Source of the DNA: DATFVA01 sp963774455
GTDB taxonomy: Bacteria; Bacteroidota; Ignavibacteria; Ignavibacteriales; Ignavibacteriaceae
Direction of reading: 5' to 3'
NCBI GenBank assembly: GCA_963774455.1
Contig: CAVZFD010000006.1
Span: 62,001 to 126,000 of the forward strand
DNA: 64,000 nt
Each line of letters begins with the position of its first letter. The first letter of the stretch is position 1. Shown piece after piece: positions 1 to 7,446 of the stretch. The notes below the pieces were generated by a model that was not told where the DNA came from, searched no databases, and saw only the letters and a program-made list of their open reading frames with translations. Made by a program: the position numbers and the translations under genes.

Positions 1-720
1 GGAATATATAGGGTTATAAAAGTTCATCAACTGTTCGATAAATGAAATTGTAAGTGCTGTACCCAGTGAATCCCCTTCATAATATCCTTCCTTCTTTTCA
101 AAGCTTATGATGATTTCGCAATACTTGTAAGGGTTCCTGACATATTGTTTCAGAATTTCAACAGCCAGTTCCCACGAAGTTTTGCATTGGTCAATTATTC
201 TGCTGTCTATTTCCCTTTCGCTTGGAATAATTATAAACTTATTTTCGACAGATGATTTGCTTATCCTGACGGTTACGAAATCTATTATGCCATAAAATCC
301 CCAAATATTATCCCGATCGATCAGTGGAAAGTAGGCTTTTTGATTAAATGATTCGGTTTCCCTTCCGTTAAGGATTGAAAGTAATTCAATTCGCTGTTCT
401 TGCAGACGGGAAATAATATTGCTTAACACAGAAACATTGGAGGAAAGAATCTCCCGGTACTTCAGCTCATTTAGATGAGCAATAAGTTTTTCAATAAATT
501 CAGGCTCTGTTCCTGTGACCTCAAATTTTGATAATGAAAATAAATAATCTTCAATAAATTCTTTAAGAAAGGCATCTTCGATCATGCCATCATTATATTT
601 AAGAATCCCTAAAAAATAATTATAAAACTGAAATACTCTGAGGGTAAATGAGGAAGTTTTTACTATCTTTCCAATCAGTTCAGATCGCTGATCTTCCAGA
701 GCAAAATAGTCAAGCGACAT
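1..720 (-). CDS. Hypothetical protein, C-terminus cut off by window edge
   Basis: An open frame of 240 codons runs from the ATG at 720 off the left edge without a stop. The N-terminal two thirds is a charged, mainly helical sequence that I do not recognise. Near the visible end, after a stretch resembling a beta-alpha domain (residues about 150-240), comes Y-E-G-D-S-L-G-T-A-L-T. This resembles the EGDSA nucleophile-serine motif of Lon-type (S16) peptidase domains. The resemblance is only local and the catalytic lysine would lie outside the window, so a protease function is a weak guess. Codon use looks normal. There is no clear Shine-Dalgarno before the ATG, and a TTG a few codons upstream cannot be excluded. 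Confidence 0.7.
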   Translation of the reverse strand, partial: MSLDYFALEDQRSELIGKIVKTSSFTLRVFQFYNYFLGILKYNDGMIEDAFLKEFIEDYLFSLSKFEVTGTEPEFIEKLIAHLNELKYREILSSNVSVLSNIISRLQEQRIELLSILNGRETESFNQKAYFPLIDRDNIWGFYGIIDFVTVRISKSSVENKFIIIPSEREIDSRIIDQCKTSWELAVEILKQYVRNPYKYCEIIISFEKKEGYYEGDSLGTALTISFIEQLMNFYNPIYS

Positions 721-1197
721 CCGGAAACAACTTTCCAATAAAAAGTATAGAGCGAAAATAATGATATTTAATAAAATTTATATATAATTTTCGCAACATT
801 CATTATTAATTATAAATGATTTTAGCGGGCTTCCCTGCAGAGCGAAACAGTATTTCACTCCTTAAAAAGATTGAAAGAATTCGTCGAACCTGTCTGCCAA
901 CAGCAGATCGCTTTACTATTGGAATAAGCAACTTAACAAATCAATCCAAATTGGGAGAACTGCTCTATCTCAATCTTTCTCGGGAACACTTAACAATCGA
1001 ATAAATTCTTAGTTCTAATAACCTGCATTCACGCAGGCCATACAATTTTCAGAACCAACCTTCTATATCCAGTCGTACGAATTTTGTATATTTATTCGTT
1101 AGATTCACCATCAAGCATATCCAGCAAGGTGTGAGAGTCCCAACCTGATGAATAAGTAAACCTATTTTATTAAATTTAATTTATCTACAAATAGATT
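721..1197. other. Intergenic region, no convincing gene
   Basis: This 477-base stretch separates two minus-strand genes. It contains a 62-codon plus-strand open frame (816-1004) with no ribosome binding site, no recognisable domain and basic, low-complexity composition, which I do not call. A small inverted repeat (CCTGC...GCAGG near 1022-1037) has only a five-base stem and no T tract. I see no RNA gene or mobile element. Confidence 0.5.
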
Positions 1198-1545
1198 TCA
1201 GCTAATAAGCATACCCGAAACCTGGTTTGCTACTTTCTGGTTGTACTCGCTTGCCAGTCTTTTATGATTTACGATATCTACGATCGTACCAATCAGGCAG
1301 AGCCCGCCGGTAAACAAGTAGAGTAGTCCCATTCCCATCTGGTCAATAACAAACCTCTGCACGCCGGAAACTCCCAGGAATCCGATCAGGGTAAGGAGAA
1401 GTATAATCTGGGGATCCTTTCTTCTCGAATTATATATGTTAGCAAACTGCCTGATCTGATCGTCACTGAAATCTTTTACCATCCCCTGTATGTAGTGCAG
1501 TTCTTCAGGTTCCAGGTTAGGCATTAGTTGTAAAAGATTGATCAT
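1198..1545 (-). CDS. TM2 domain-containing membrane protein
   Basis: The 115-residue product starts with a short acidic soluble part. This is followed by RRKDPQIILLLTLIGFLGVSG, a first hydrophobic helix, then QRFVIDQMGMGLLYLFTGGLCLIGTIVDI, a second helix. Two helices joined by a short turn with G-x-x-R-F and a final D match the TM2 family. The open frame extends upstream to 1662, but that stretch overlaps the DUF2752 gene. The ATG at 1545 has a GGAG at good spacing and removes most of the overlap, leaving 29 bases shared with the upstream gene. TM2 proteins are small inner-membrane proteins of unknown molecular role. Translational coupling to the DUF2752 gene is likely. Confidence 0.8.
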   Translation of the reverse strand: MINLLQLMPNLEPEELHYIQGMVKDFSDDQIRQFANIYNSRRKDPQIILLLTLIGFLGVSGVQRFVIDQMGMGLLYLFTGGLCLIGTIVDIVNHKRLASEYNQKVANQVSGMLIS

Positions 1546-1876
1546 ATCTGTACTCCGTCTTTGTGGTAGAAAGTTTATTAGAATTGGTGAATGAAGCATT
1601 GAGTAATTCATAAATCCTGCGGACAAGAACAGCAAATGCAAACAGTCCCAGGGGATGAGCAATTAACGACTTCTCAATCTGAAAGGAAAGGAGATAGTGA
1701 ATTGATTTTCCCAAACCGCAGCCGGGACAAAAATCGATTCCTATATTCTTAAAGGGACAAACAGAGAAGTGAGAAGATCCGTCAACATTAATAAAAGCCA
1801 GTACCAGTATCCCCGAAATCCAGATTAAAGCCTCCGGATGAATTACATTGAAAAACCTGATAAAATAATTTTTCAT
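1517..1876 (-). CDS. DUF2752 family membrane protein
   Basis: The 119-residue protein has a hydrophobic N-terminal helix (about residues 15-30), then CPFKNIGIDFCPGCGLGKSIHYLL, and a second hydrophobic stretch around residues 70-85. The C-P-F...C-P-G-C-G-L motif with following helix is the hallmark of DUF2752, a family of small membrane proteins of unknown function. Its 3' end overlaps the start of the TM2 gene, and the two are probably co-transcribed. DUF2752 and TM2 proteins are often neighbours in Bacteroidota and relatives. I see no regulatory site in the 47 bases separating it from the B12-binding protein gene. Confidence 0.8.
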   Translation of the reverse strand: MKNYFIRFFNVIHPEALIWISGILVLAFINVDGSSHFSVCPFKNIGIDFCPGCGLGKSIHYLLSFQIEKSLIAHPLGLFAFAVLVRRIYELLNASFTNSNKLSTTKTEYRYDQSFTTNA

Positions 1877-1923
1877 TTGAGGTTAACATAAGAGATTCGG
1901 GGAGGAAGTTCAATAAAATTTTG

Positions 1924-2568
1924 TTAAGCGGTGAATTCCTTCTTCAGGTAGCTGTTAAGGGCTTCTATGGTGTTAAAATAGTGAACATCTTCATATTTGT
2001 TTAGAATTTCAGCCTGGCCATTTAGTTCCGCCCTGCCGCCGAGGATAATTCTCTGACCGGGAAAATTATTCTTTATTTCCCTTACAACATCAAAAAGCTT
2101 CATAACATTTATATAAAAACTGAACGAAAGTCCCACAATTTCCGGTTTTTTCAGATCTATATATTTAAGTATTTCTTTATTCGGTGTTGAAGCACCTAAG
2201 AAATAAGTTTCCCACCCATTCAGCACAAAAACATCGGCAGCCATCCTTGCACCGAGCTTGTGATATTCTTTATTTACACAGGTAACAAGGGCTTTTTTAT
2301 TAAGCTGCCTTACAGGTGTAATACGCGATGAGCAATAGTAAAGAAGTTCTTCGGTAATCTCTGTTCCGAGGTGTTCATCCCCTACTGAAAGTTTGTTCAG
2401 GTCCCACATCTTTCCGACCTGGTAAAGAGTCTTCTGAAAAAGTCCAGTATATATTTCAATAATGTCGGTTTTCTCTTCCAGCAGCTTGTCTACAATCCTT
2501 CGGCACACGTTCTTATTGCCTTCAAGCAGGCCGTTAAAATAATCCAGGTAATAAACTTCTCTTATCAT
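1924..2568 (-). CDS. Stand-alone B12-binding protein with CarH-type photosensor motifs
   Basis: The 214-residue protein has a helical cap domain (about residues 10-85) and a Rossmann-like cobalamin-binding domain (about 90-210). In the cap, W55 is followed after exactly nine residues by E65-H66, the W-x9-E-H motif of the CarH/LitR photoreceptor group. The lower-ligand motif reads E101-Y-H103-K-L-G106, the ExHxxG form used by those photoreceptors rather than DxHxxG of methyltransferases and mutases. There is no MerR DNA-binding domain, so output must go through a partner or by another route. It sits next to cobO, whose product makes the adenosylcobalamin such sensors bind. Family membership is clear; light sensing is inferred from the motifs. 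Confidence 0.85.
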   Translation of the reverse strand: MIREVYYLDYFNGLLEGNKNVCRRIVDKLLEEKTDIIEIYTGLFQKTLYQVGKMWDLNKLSVGDEHLGTEITEELLYYCSSRITPVRQLNKKALVTCVNKEYHKLGARMAADVFVLNGWETYFLGASTPNKEILKYIDLKKPEIVGLSFSFYINVMKLFDVVREIKNNFPGQRIILGGRAELNGQAEILNKYEDVHYFNTIEALNSYLKKEFTA

Positions 2569-2643
2569 ATCACACCGTTTTATATAAGTTAAACCCGAAT
2601 AATGACTTTAAAGTTCAATATTTCAGTAATAAAATAATAATTT

Positions 2644-3174
2644 TCAGGATTCAATGCCCTTCCTTGAAGTAATTCCTTTTGTATAATAATGCTTGATTTC
2701 CTTCATCTCAGTAACCAGGTCAGCAATTTCAATTATCTTTTCCGGACAATATCTTCCTGTCAGTATGAGTTCCACCTGCCCAGGTTTCTTTTTTATTACA
2801 TCAATAATTTCATCTTCTGTAAGCAGCTTGAAATAAACAGTAACAAGTATTTCATCAAGAATTATTATATCATATGTTCCGCCTGTCATCAAACCCGCCG
2901 CTTTCTCCAAAGCATTCCTTGCCTTTGTTTTTTCTTCTTCTGAGGGAAGTTCCCGCTTATAAACAAAATCATCGCCGCCTTGCTGCTGAATGGTTATCCA
3001 TTCAGACAGGTATTTCAGCGAGTTCAGCTCACTGTATGGATATTCCTTCATAAATTGAATAATATAGGTTTTTAAACCATTTCCAGCGGCTCTTACAGCC
3101 TGCCCGATCGCAGCGGTTGATTTTCCTTTTCCGTTTCCTGTGTAGATCTGGATAAAACCTTCTTTTAGTGCCAT
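2644..3174 (-). CDS. cobO: ATP:corrinoid adenosyltransferase (BtuR/CobO type)
   Basis: The 176-residue cytosolic enzyme transfers the adenosyl group of ATP to cob(I)alamin or cobyrinate, giving the adenosyl form of B12. The P-loop G-N-G-K-G-K-S-T lies at residues 13-20. D-I-I-I-L-D-E-I (about 101-108) is the Walker B region and L-T-G-R-Y-C-P lies near 137-143, all as in BtuR/CobO. Length is normal. The gene lies 75 bases upstream of the B12-binding protein gene on the same strand and could form an operon with it. I looked for a cobalamin riboswitch upstream (3175-3365) and saw none of its conserved boxes. Confidence 0.92.
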   Translation of the reverse strand: MALKEGFIQIYTGNGKGKSTAAIGQAVRAAGNGLKTYIIQFMKEYPYSELNSLKYLSEWITIQQQGGDDFVYKRELPSEEEKTKARNALEKAAGLMTGGTYDIIILDEILVTVYFKLLTEDEIIDVIKKKPGQVELILTGRYCPEKIIEIADLVTEMKEIKHYYTKGITSRKGIES

Positions 3175-3365
3175 CAGAGATCCTGTTGTTTTATATCTTA
3201 AATTGAAACATAATTATAATTTTAAAGCATTATTTAGAATGATCTCAACAAAAATATCCTCATTTCGCCACATTAGGGAGGATAATTCTTGGTATGAAAT
3301 TTTAATGACCTAAACTACCTCTCATTCCGGTTAAATTGAAATTTTTTACTAAAAGGGTTAAGACC

Positions 3366-3485
3366 ATGCAGATTATATCTGATGCAATGACAATTATATT
3401 TTCTATTACTCTACTTGTTGTATTTGTTCTTGCAGCATTAAGCTTCACGCGTGAAAAGCAAAATAAAGATTCGCATCCTTATTGA
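3366..3485 (+). CDS. Possible small single-span membrane protein
   Basis: A 39-codon open frame begins at an ATG preceded by AAAAGGG eight bases upstream. It encodes a peptide with one strongly hydrophobic segment (about residues 10-26) and a charged tail, R-E-K-Q-N-K-D. It lies alone in the 400-base gap between cobO and the GlsB-like gene. Composition fits a small inner-membrane protein. No family is recognised and the call rests only on the open frame, the hydrophobic helix and a plausible ribosome site. Confidence 0.4.
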   Translation: MQIISDAMTIIFSITLLVVFVLAALSFTREKQNKDSHPY

Positions 3486-3574
3486 TTCTGAATAAAAAGC
3501 CTTAAATTCAGGTGACGGGGTTAATATGCACATCGGCTGTGTGTGTTATCTTATATTCAAAAATCAGGTAAAAT

Positions 3575-3853
3575 ATGTCATTCACTGAAATTATAATCCT
3601 GCTTATTATTGCGGGGATTTCCGGCGCTATAGGACAAGCATTAACAGGGTTCTCCAGCGGAGGCTGTTTCCTTTCAATCGTCGTGGGTTTTATAGGAGCT
3701 CTCATCGGAACCTGGATAGCACACAAAATGAACCTCCCCGAAATCTTTGTAATAAATGTGGGGGAAGTAGCATTCCCCGTAGTATGGTCAATATTGGGCG
3801 CCGTGGTTTTCACAGCAATCCTTGGTCTCCTCTCCCCGCGGAGAAGAACATAA
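3575..3853 (+). CDS. GlsB/YeaQ/YmgE-type (transglycosylase-associated) membrane protein
   Basis: The 92-residue protein has three hydrophobic helices (about residues 5-20, 28-48 and 62-85). The glycine-rich segment G-A-I-G-Q-A-L-T-G and the G-F-I-G-A-L-I-G-T pattern are typical of the GlsB/YeaQ/YmgE family. These are small inner-membrane proteins linked to stress response; the transglycosylase-associated label is historical and no enzymatic activity is implied. Length is normal for the family. It is followed 61 bases later by a MarR regulator on the same strand, which could control it. Confidence 0.85.
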   Translation: MSFTEIIILLIIAGISGAIGQALTGFSSGGCFLSIVVGFIGALIGTWIAHKMNLPEIFVINVGEVAFPVVWSILGAVVFTAILGLLSPRRRT

Positions 3854-3914
3854 AAAAATTCTTGATTATTCAACTGTTAAGCGTTAGCTTCGCTTATCTA
3901 TTAAATTTATTAAG

Positions 3915-4364
3915 ATGGGCACACATCATAAAGGTTCTGAAAAAGAGGTTACGGCCCTCAACACTTATATAAAACTGGTACGGGCAGTTGAATCATTAAA
4001 TCGAAGATTATATCCTTTTCTTACAAAACATTCCCTTACCGAAAGCCAGTTTGCAGTCCTTGAGGCCCTATATCATATAGGAACGCTGAACCAGAGAGAG
4101 TTGAGTACAAAACTTTTGAGAAGTCCCGGGAATATTACGATGGTAATTGACAATCTCGAGAGAAGGAAATTCGTCAAACGCGAGCGGGGTGAAATTGACC
4201 GCAGACATTATATCATTCATCTTACTTCTGCAGGCAGGGAATTTATTTCAAAGATCTTTCCTGAACACCTGGAGGCTATCGTTAATGAACTCGGAGTTTT
4301 ATCCGATGGGGAACAATGTGAGCTTCAGAAGATGTGCAAGAAGATAGGGTTGAAGGAAAAGTGA
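3915..4364 (+). CDS. MarR family transcriptional regulator
   Basis: The 149-residue protein shows the MarR winged-helix layout. An N-terminal dimerisation helix (about residues 12-35) is followed by LTESQFAVLEALYHIGTLNQ, then the recognition helix in L-R-S-P-G-N-I-T-M-V-I-D-N-L-E-R (about 76-91). The wing V-K-R-E-R-G-E-I-D-R-R-H-Y-I-I-H-L-T follows, ending in a C-terminal helix. The D-R-R motif in the wing is characteristic. MarR proteins usually repress neighbouring genes and respond to small ligands or oxidation; here no conserved sensing cysteine lies in the N-terminal helix. The start codon lacks an obvious Shine-Dalgarno, so a later start is possible. Confidence 0.88.
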   Translation: MGTHHKGSEKEVTALNTYIKLVRAVESLNRRLYPFLTKHSLTESQFAVLEALYHIGTLNQRELSTKLLRSPGNITMVIDNLERRKFVKRERGEIDRRHYIIHLTSAGREFISKIFPEHLEAIVNELGVLSDGEQCELQKMCKKIGLKEK

Positions 4365-4369
4365 CCTGT

Positions 4370-5110
4370 TTATTTGTGTTTTATTAATTCTTCCCTGATC
4401 AACGGCAATACCTTGCCGGCTTCACCATAAAATGATTTATCAGCCAGGTAGGAGATTTCCGTCTCTTCAATATTTACTTCAATGATATAAGCTCCGTTAT
4501 CCCGGGCGATATAGATGAGGGATGCTGCCGGGTAAACTACAGCCGATGTTCCGACAACAAAGAAAACCTCACAGCTCCTTGCTGCTTTTTCCGCGGCAGT
4601 AAATTGGTCTTGCGGCAGGTATTCTCCGAACCAGACAATATCGGGTCTGATCAACCCGCCGCATTTGGTACACTTCGGAATCTTCCCCTGCATGGGAAGC
4701 TCATCATTATAAAACGTTTTACATCCGATGCAGTAATTGCGCTCAATATTTCCATGCAGCTCATACACTGTTCTGCTTCCCGCCCTGCGGTGAAAATTAT
4801 CGATATTCTGTGTGACTACCGTGACTTCATGAAAAAGATCCTGCATTCCGGCAATAGCTTCATGAGCTTTATTAGGATGAGATTGATGGATGATCTGCTT
4901 CCGGTGGGAATACCATTCCCACACCATCTCAGGATTTTTCAGGAATGCATTAAAATTAGCAAGTTCTTCCGGTTTGAGTTTATTCCATATCCCATCCTTC
5001 CCCCTGAAGGTGGGGATTCCGCTCTCCGCAGATATGCCTGCACCTGTAAAAAACACGACAGATTCTGCTTCCTGAAGTCTGTTTATTACGCTTTCGGGAA
5101 TATCAATCAT
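4370..5110 (-). CDS. NAD-dependent protein deacylase, sirtuin (SIR2/CobB) family
   Basis: The 246-residue enzyme removes acyl groups from lysine side chains using NAD+, giving nicotinamide and O-acyl-ADP-ribose. NAD-binding G-A-G-I-S (23-27), Q-N-I-D-N (101-105) and the catalytic H119 in E-L-H-G are all present. Zinc ligands are C127, C130, C147 and C150. Y67 and R70 in W-Y-S-H-R form the Y-x-x-R pair of class III sirtuins such as CobB and SIRT5, which accept succinyl and malonyl lysine. Desuccinylase activity is therefore likely in addition to deacetylation. It ends convergent with the MarR gene, five bases away. Confidence 0.93.
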   Translation of the reverse strand: MIDIPESVINRLQEAESVVFFTGAGISAESGIPTFRGKDGIWNKLKPEELANFNAFLKNPEMVWEWYSHRKQIIHQSHPNKAHEAIAGMQDLFHEVTVVTQNIDNFHRRAGSRTVYELHGNIERNYCIGCKTFYNDELPMQGKIPKCTKCGGLIRPDIVWFGEYLPQDQFTAAEKAARSCEVFFVVGTSAVVYPAASLIYIARDNGAYIIEVNIEETEISYLADKSFYGEAGKVLPLIREELIKHK

Positions 5111-5113
5111 ATT

Positions 5114-5896
5114 CTAATCACTAAGATCATTCAACAGCTGCTTTGCCTCGGCAAGAACCTGGTCATCATCCTGGTCTTTCTTCGGCGTATCAACTACCTT
5201 TTTAAGATAAAATTTTGCTTTATCATAATCATTATCCTCAAGGTATGCTTTTCCCAGTTCCAGGTAGAACATTCTGAAATCAGGGTATATTTCGACGGCT
5301 TTCTTTAGTTGAACCAGACCGCTGTCTTTGTCGGCCCACCCCAGACCCAGGACCGCCCTTGCAGGAGCCCATTTCTCGCTAACTTTTTCATGGGTTCTTC
5401 CCAGGATATAATGAGCTAATGCCATGGTATAGGCATCACCGTTTGCCAGCTTAATTGCTTTTTCACAGTCGTCCTTTACCTGGTTTACTACTCCGCCTAC
5501 AGTAAAAACTCCTTTAAATAATGCAATCCTGCCGTTCACCACAGCACGCCTGACGTATACAACCGACTGGTCTTTTGCCAGTTTTACAGCCCGGTCAGCA
5601 TATGAAAGAGCCTTCTCAAATACGGCAAGCTGTGCATCCTCCTCATCACCGTTTGCTGTCGGCATTTTCACACCGATATTTACATATGAGCGGCTGATCC
5701 TCCATAGTATTTTCCAATTATCAGGGGATAACTTATCAGCTTTCATGTAGGTTTCAATAGCTTTTTGATTATTAAATCCCTCTGTATACTTGTCCCCTTC
5801 CTGTATTAATGATTCAACTGTCTGGGCCCCTGCGGCAGCGCTTAAAAGAAGAATGAATGAAAAAATTCTCACGATGGATTTTGTAAAAATAAGCAT
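5114..5896 (-). CDS. Secreted tetratricopeptide repeat protein
   Basis: The 260-residue protein begins with a signal peptide ending L-S-A-A-A-G-A-Q (about residue 25). Several TPR-like helical pairs follow. NNQKAIETYMKADKLSPDNW (about 43-62) and, near the C-terminus, FRMFYLELGKAYLEDNDYD (about 207-225) are the clearest, with the typical A, Y, G and P spacing. Such proteins are periplasmic or outer-membrane scaffolds and no catalytic motif is visible. It ends three bases before the sirtuin gene start on the same strand, so the two are probably co-transcribed. The function of the pair is unknown. Confidence 0.8.
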   Translation of the reverse strand: MLIFTKSIVRIFSFILLLSAAAGAQTVESLIQEGDKYTEGFNNQKAIETYMKADKLSPDNWKILWRISRSYVNIGVKMPTANGDEEDAQLAVFEKALSYADRAVKLAKDQSVVYVRRAVVNGRIALFKGVFTVGGVVNQVKDDCEKAIKLANGDAYTMALAHYILGRTHEKVSEKWAPARAVLGLGWADKDSGLVQLKKAVEIYPDFRMFYLELGKAYLEDNDYDKAKFYLKKVVDTPKKDQDDDQVLAEAKQLLNDLSD

Positions 5897-5910
5897 AGCG
5901 GTCCTTTTTA

Positions 5911-6918
5911 TTAGTCGAAGAGTGATTTACTTATCTCTCCATCAATTTCGGGAGAGATCCCATGATTGAAGAGATCTGTGGAGACGAGACTGATGTACCT
6001 TGTCCATTTACTGTCGTTTTTCTGATTAAGTATCGCATTTTTGTATGCATTTACTTTGGCACTAAGCTCATCGGCCTGGTATAACGTAATAGCTTCAAGA
6101 GTTTTGGGAACCACGGGGGAAGCAAACTCAAGTTTTCCCTGGTGACTTAAAATTACATGTATAAGACAATCCTTGAGGTCTTCAGGAAAGTCTTTGATTT
6201 TTTTAGATTCTTCATTTACCATCATTGCTGAAATCACTATATGTCCCAGCAATTTACCTCTATCGGTATATTCGAAAACAGGTTCATAGTTAAGCTCTTC
6301 GGTTTTACCGAAATCGTGCAGCATTGCACCGCAGATAAGTATATCCCTGTTTATCTCCGGGTGAATATCGCACATAAGATCGCAGATCCTGACTATTTCA
6401 AGGGTATGCTCAAGCAGTCCATGTATGTACGAATGGTGCCATAATTTACCAGCAGGCACATTTATAAATTTTTCGAATCTCTCCCCCTGGAAAATGATTT
6501 CCATAAGCTGCCGCAGAAAAGGATTATTTATTTTATTCATCCTGGCAGAGAATTCATCTTTCATTTCCTGCAGATCTCTTTTTGAATGAGCAAGGAAATC
6601 GCCGGGAGTAATACCATCTGCAGGAACTGCAAGTCTCATAGCTGTTATTTTAATCTGGGAATTTCCAAGGAATTCATCTATCACACCAGCTATTTTAACA
6701 ACAGTACCCGGTTTAAGTTTAACCGAGATCACTTCAAAATTATCCCACATATTTGCGTTTAAAGTGAGAGACTTATCACCCACATCAAGTGAGAGATACT
6801 GTTTATTGGTTTTTGTGAGGCGGATTTCACACTTCCGTATCATCAGGAAATGATTAAGTGAATCCCCTTTATTTAATAAGTTCAATTCTTTCTGATTGAG
6901 CATTTCGGAACGCTGCAA
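5911..6918 (-). CDS. YhaM-like 3'-5' exoribonuclease with OB-fold and HD domain
   Basis: The 335-residue protein joins an N-terminal OB-fold nucleic-acid-binding domain (about residues 20-100) to an HD metal-dependent phosphohydrolase domain. In the latter, HHSYIHGLLEH (161-171), A-M-L-H-D-F-G-K (198-205) and the later I-L-S-H-Q-G-K provide the metal ligands. This architecture is that of YhaM, a 3'-5' exonuclease acting on RNA and single-stranded DNA. Two in-frame ATGs (6918 and 6903) are possible; I kept the first. The gene ends 14 bases before the TPR protein start and follows the NusG paralogue by three bases, so the group is tightly packed. Confidence 0.87.
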   Translation of the reverse strand: MQRSEMLNQKELNLLNKGDSLNHFLMIRKCEIRLTKTNKQYLSLDVGDKSLTLNANMWDNFEVISVKLKPGTVVKIAGVIDEFLGNSQIKITAMRLAVPADGITPGDFLAHSKRDLQEMKDEFSARMNKINNPFLRQLMEIIFQGERFEKFINVPAGKLWHHSYIHGLLEHTLEIVRICDLMCDIHPEINRDILICGAMLHDFGKTEELNYEPVFEYTDRGKLLGHIVISAMMVNEESKKIKDFPEDLKDCLIHVILSHQGKLEFASPVVPKTLEAITLYQADELSAKVNAYKNAILNQKNDSKWTRYISLVSTDLFNHGISPEIDGEISKSLFD

Positions 6919-6921
6919 ATA

Positions 6922-7446
6922 TTATTTGATAATTTCTATGATACTTTCCTTCGGGAGGTGAGCAATAACAGAACGGTTCAGTAATTCGATCGAGACAGAA
7001 ATTGTTTTGTCATTTTCACTCTCCTGATATGTGCCCTCAACGCCGGCAAATGGTCCTTCTTTTATCCTGACCTTTTTCCCGGGAACCAGGCCATTCATCA
7101 CATAAAAATCTCCATCATACGCAAGCATTTTTTTAAGATTGTCAATCTGCCACTCCGGTATTACCGCAGGCCTGCCTCTTTCGGTTACACATCTTACAAT
7201 TGAGTATTGTTCAAGAGCGAGAAGCCTTTCTTTTTCATCGGCTTTAATGAAAATATAACCGCGAATGACGGGCTCGGTGATCTTCTTTTTACGGTCGCTC
7301 CATTGTTTCAATGTCGTTAAAGTTGGAAGATAATGATTTATTTCGTTTGCCTCCAGCTGTTCGGCAGCTTTAAATTCGCCTCTTGGTTTCGTATAAAGAG
7401 CAAACCAGGATTTTAGGTTATTTTCCCGGGTATTTTCCTGTACCAT
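6922..7446 (-). CDS. NusG-like transcription antitermination protein (UpxY/RfaH-like paralogue)
   Basis: The 174-residue protein has the NusG N-terminal domain (about residues 10-110, starting W-F-A-L-Y-T-K-P-R-G-E and containing G-Y-I-F-I-K). A linker leads to the KOW domain, G-K-K-V-R-I-K-E-G-P-F-A-G-V-E-G (about 124-139). It lacks the context of general NusG (secE and rplK). The divergent N-domain Y-L-P-T-L-T resembles the operon-specific paralogues UpxY, LoaP and RfaH, which ride on RNA polymerase through long polysaccharide or secondary-metabolite operons. It follows the UDP-glucose dehydrogenase gene directly, which fits a role in capsule or exopolysaccharide expression, though no polysaccharide cluster is in this window. 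Confidence 0.85.
   Translation of the reverse strand: MVQENTRENNLKSWFALYTKPRGEFKAAEQLEANEINHYLPTLTTLKQWSDRKKKITEPVIRGYIFIKADEKERLLALEQYSIVRCVTERGRPAVIPEWQIDNLKKMLAYDGDFYVMNGLVPGKKVRIKEGPFAGVEGTYQESENDKTISVSIELLNRSVIAHLPKESIIEIIK

Noticed and set aside
816..1004. 62-codon open frame in the gap before the TM2 gene
   Set aside because: It has no ribosome binding site, no recognisable domain and no context; it is likely chance or too decayed to identify.
3175..3365. Cobalamin riboswitch upstream of cobO
   Set aside because: None of the conserved B12-box elements is visible in this stretch.
3508..3873. 121-codon minus-strand open frame
   Set aside because: It is antisense to the GlsB/YeaQ-like gene, which has clear family features; its composition is that of a reverse-frame shadow.
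4604..5308. 234-codon plus-strand open frame
   Set aside because: It is antisense to the sirtuin and TPR protein genes, whose motifs are conserved, and the protein has no family features.
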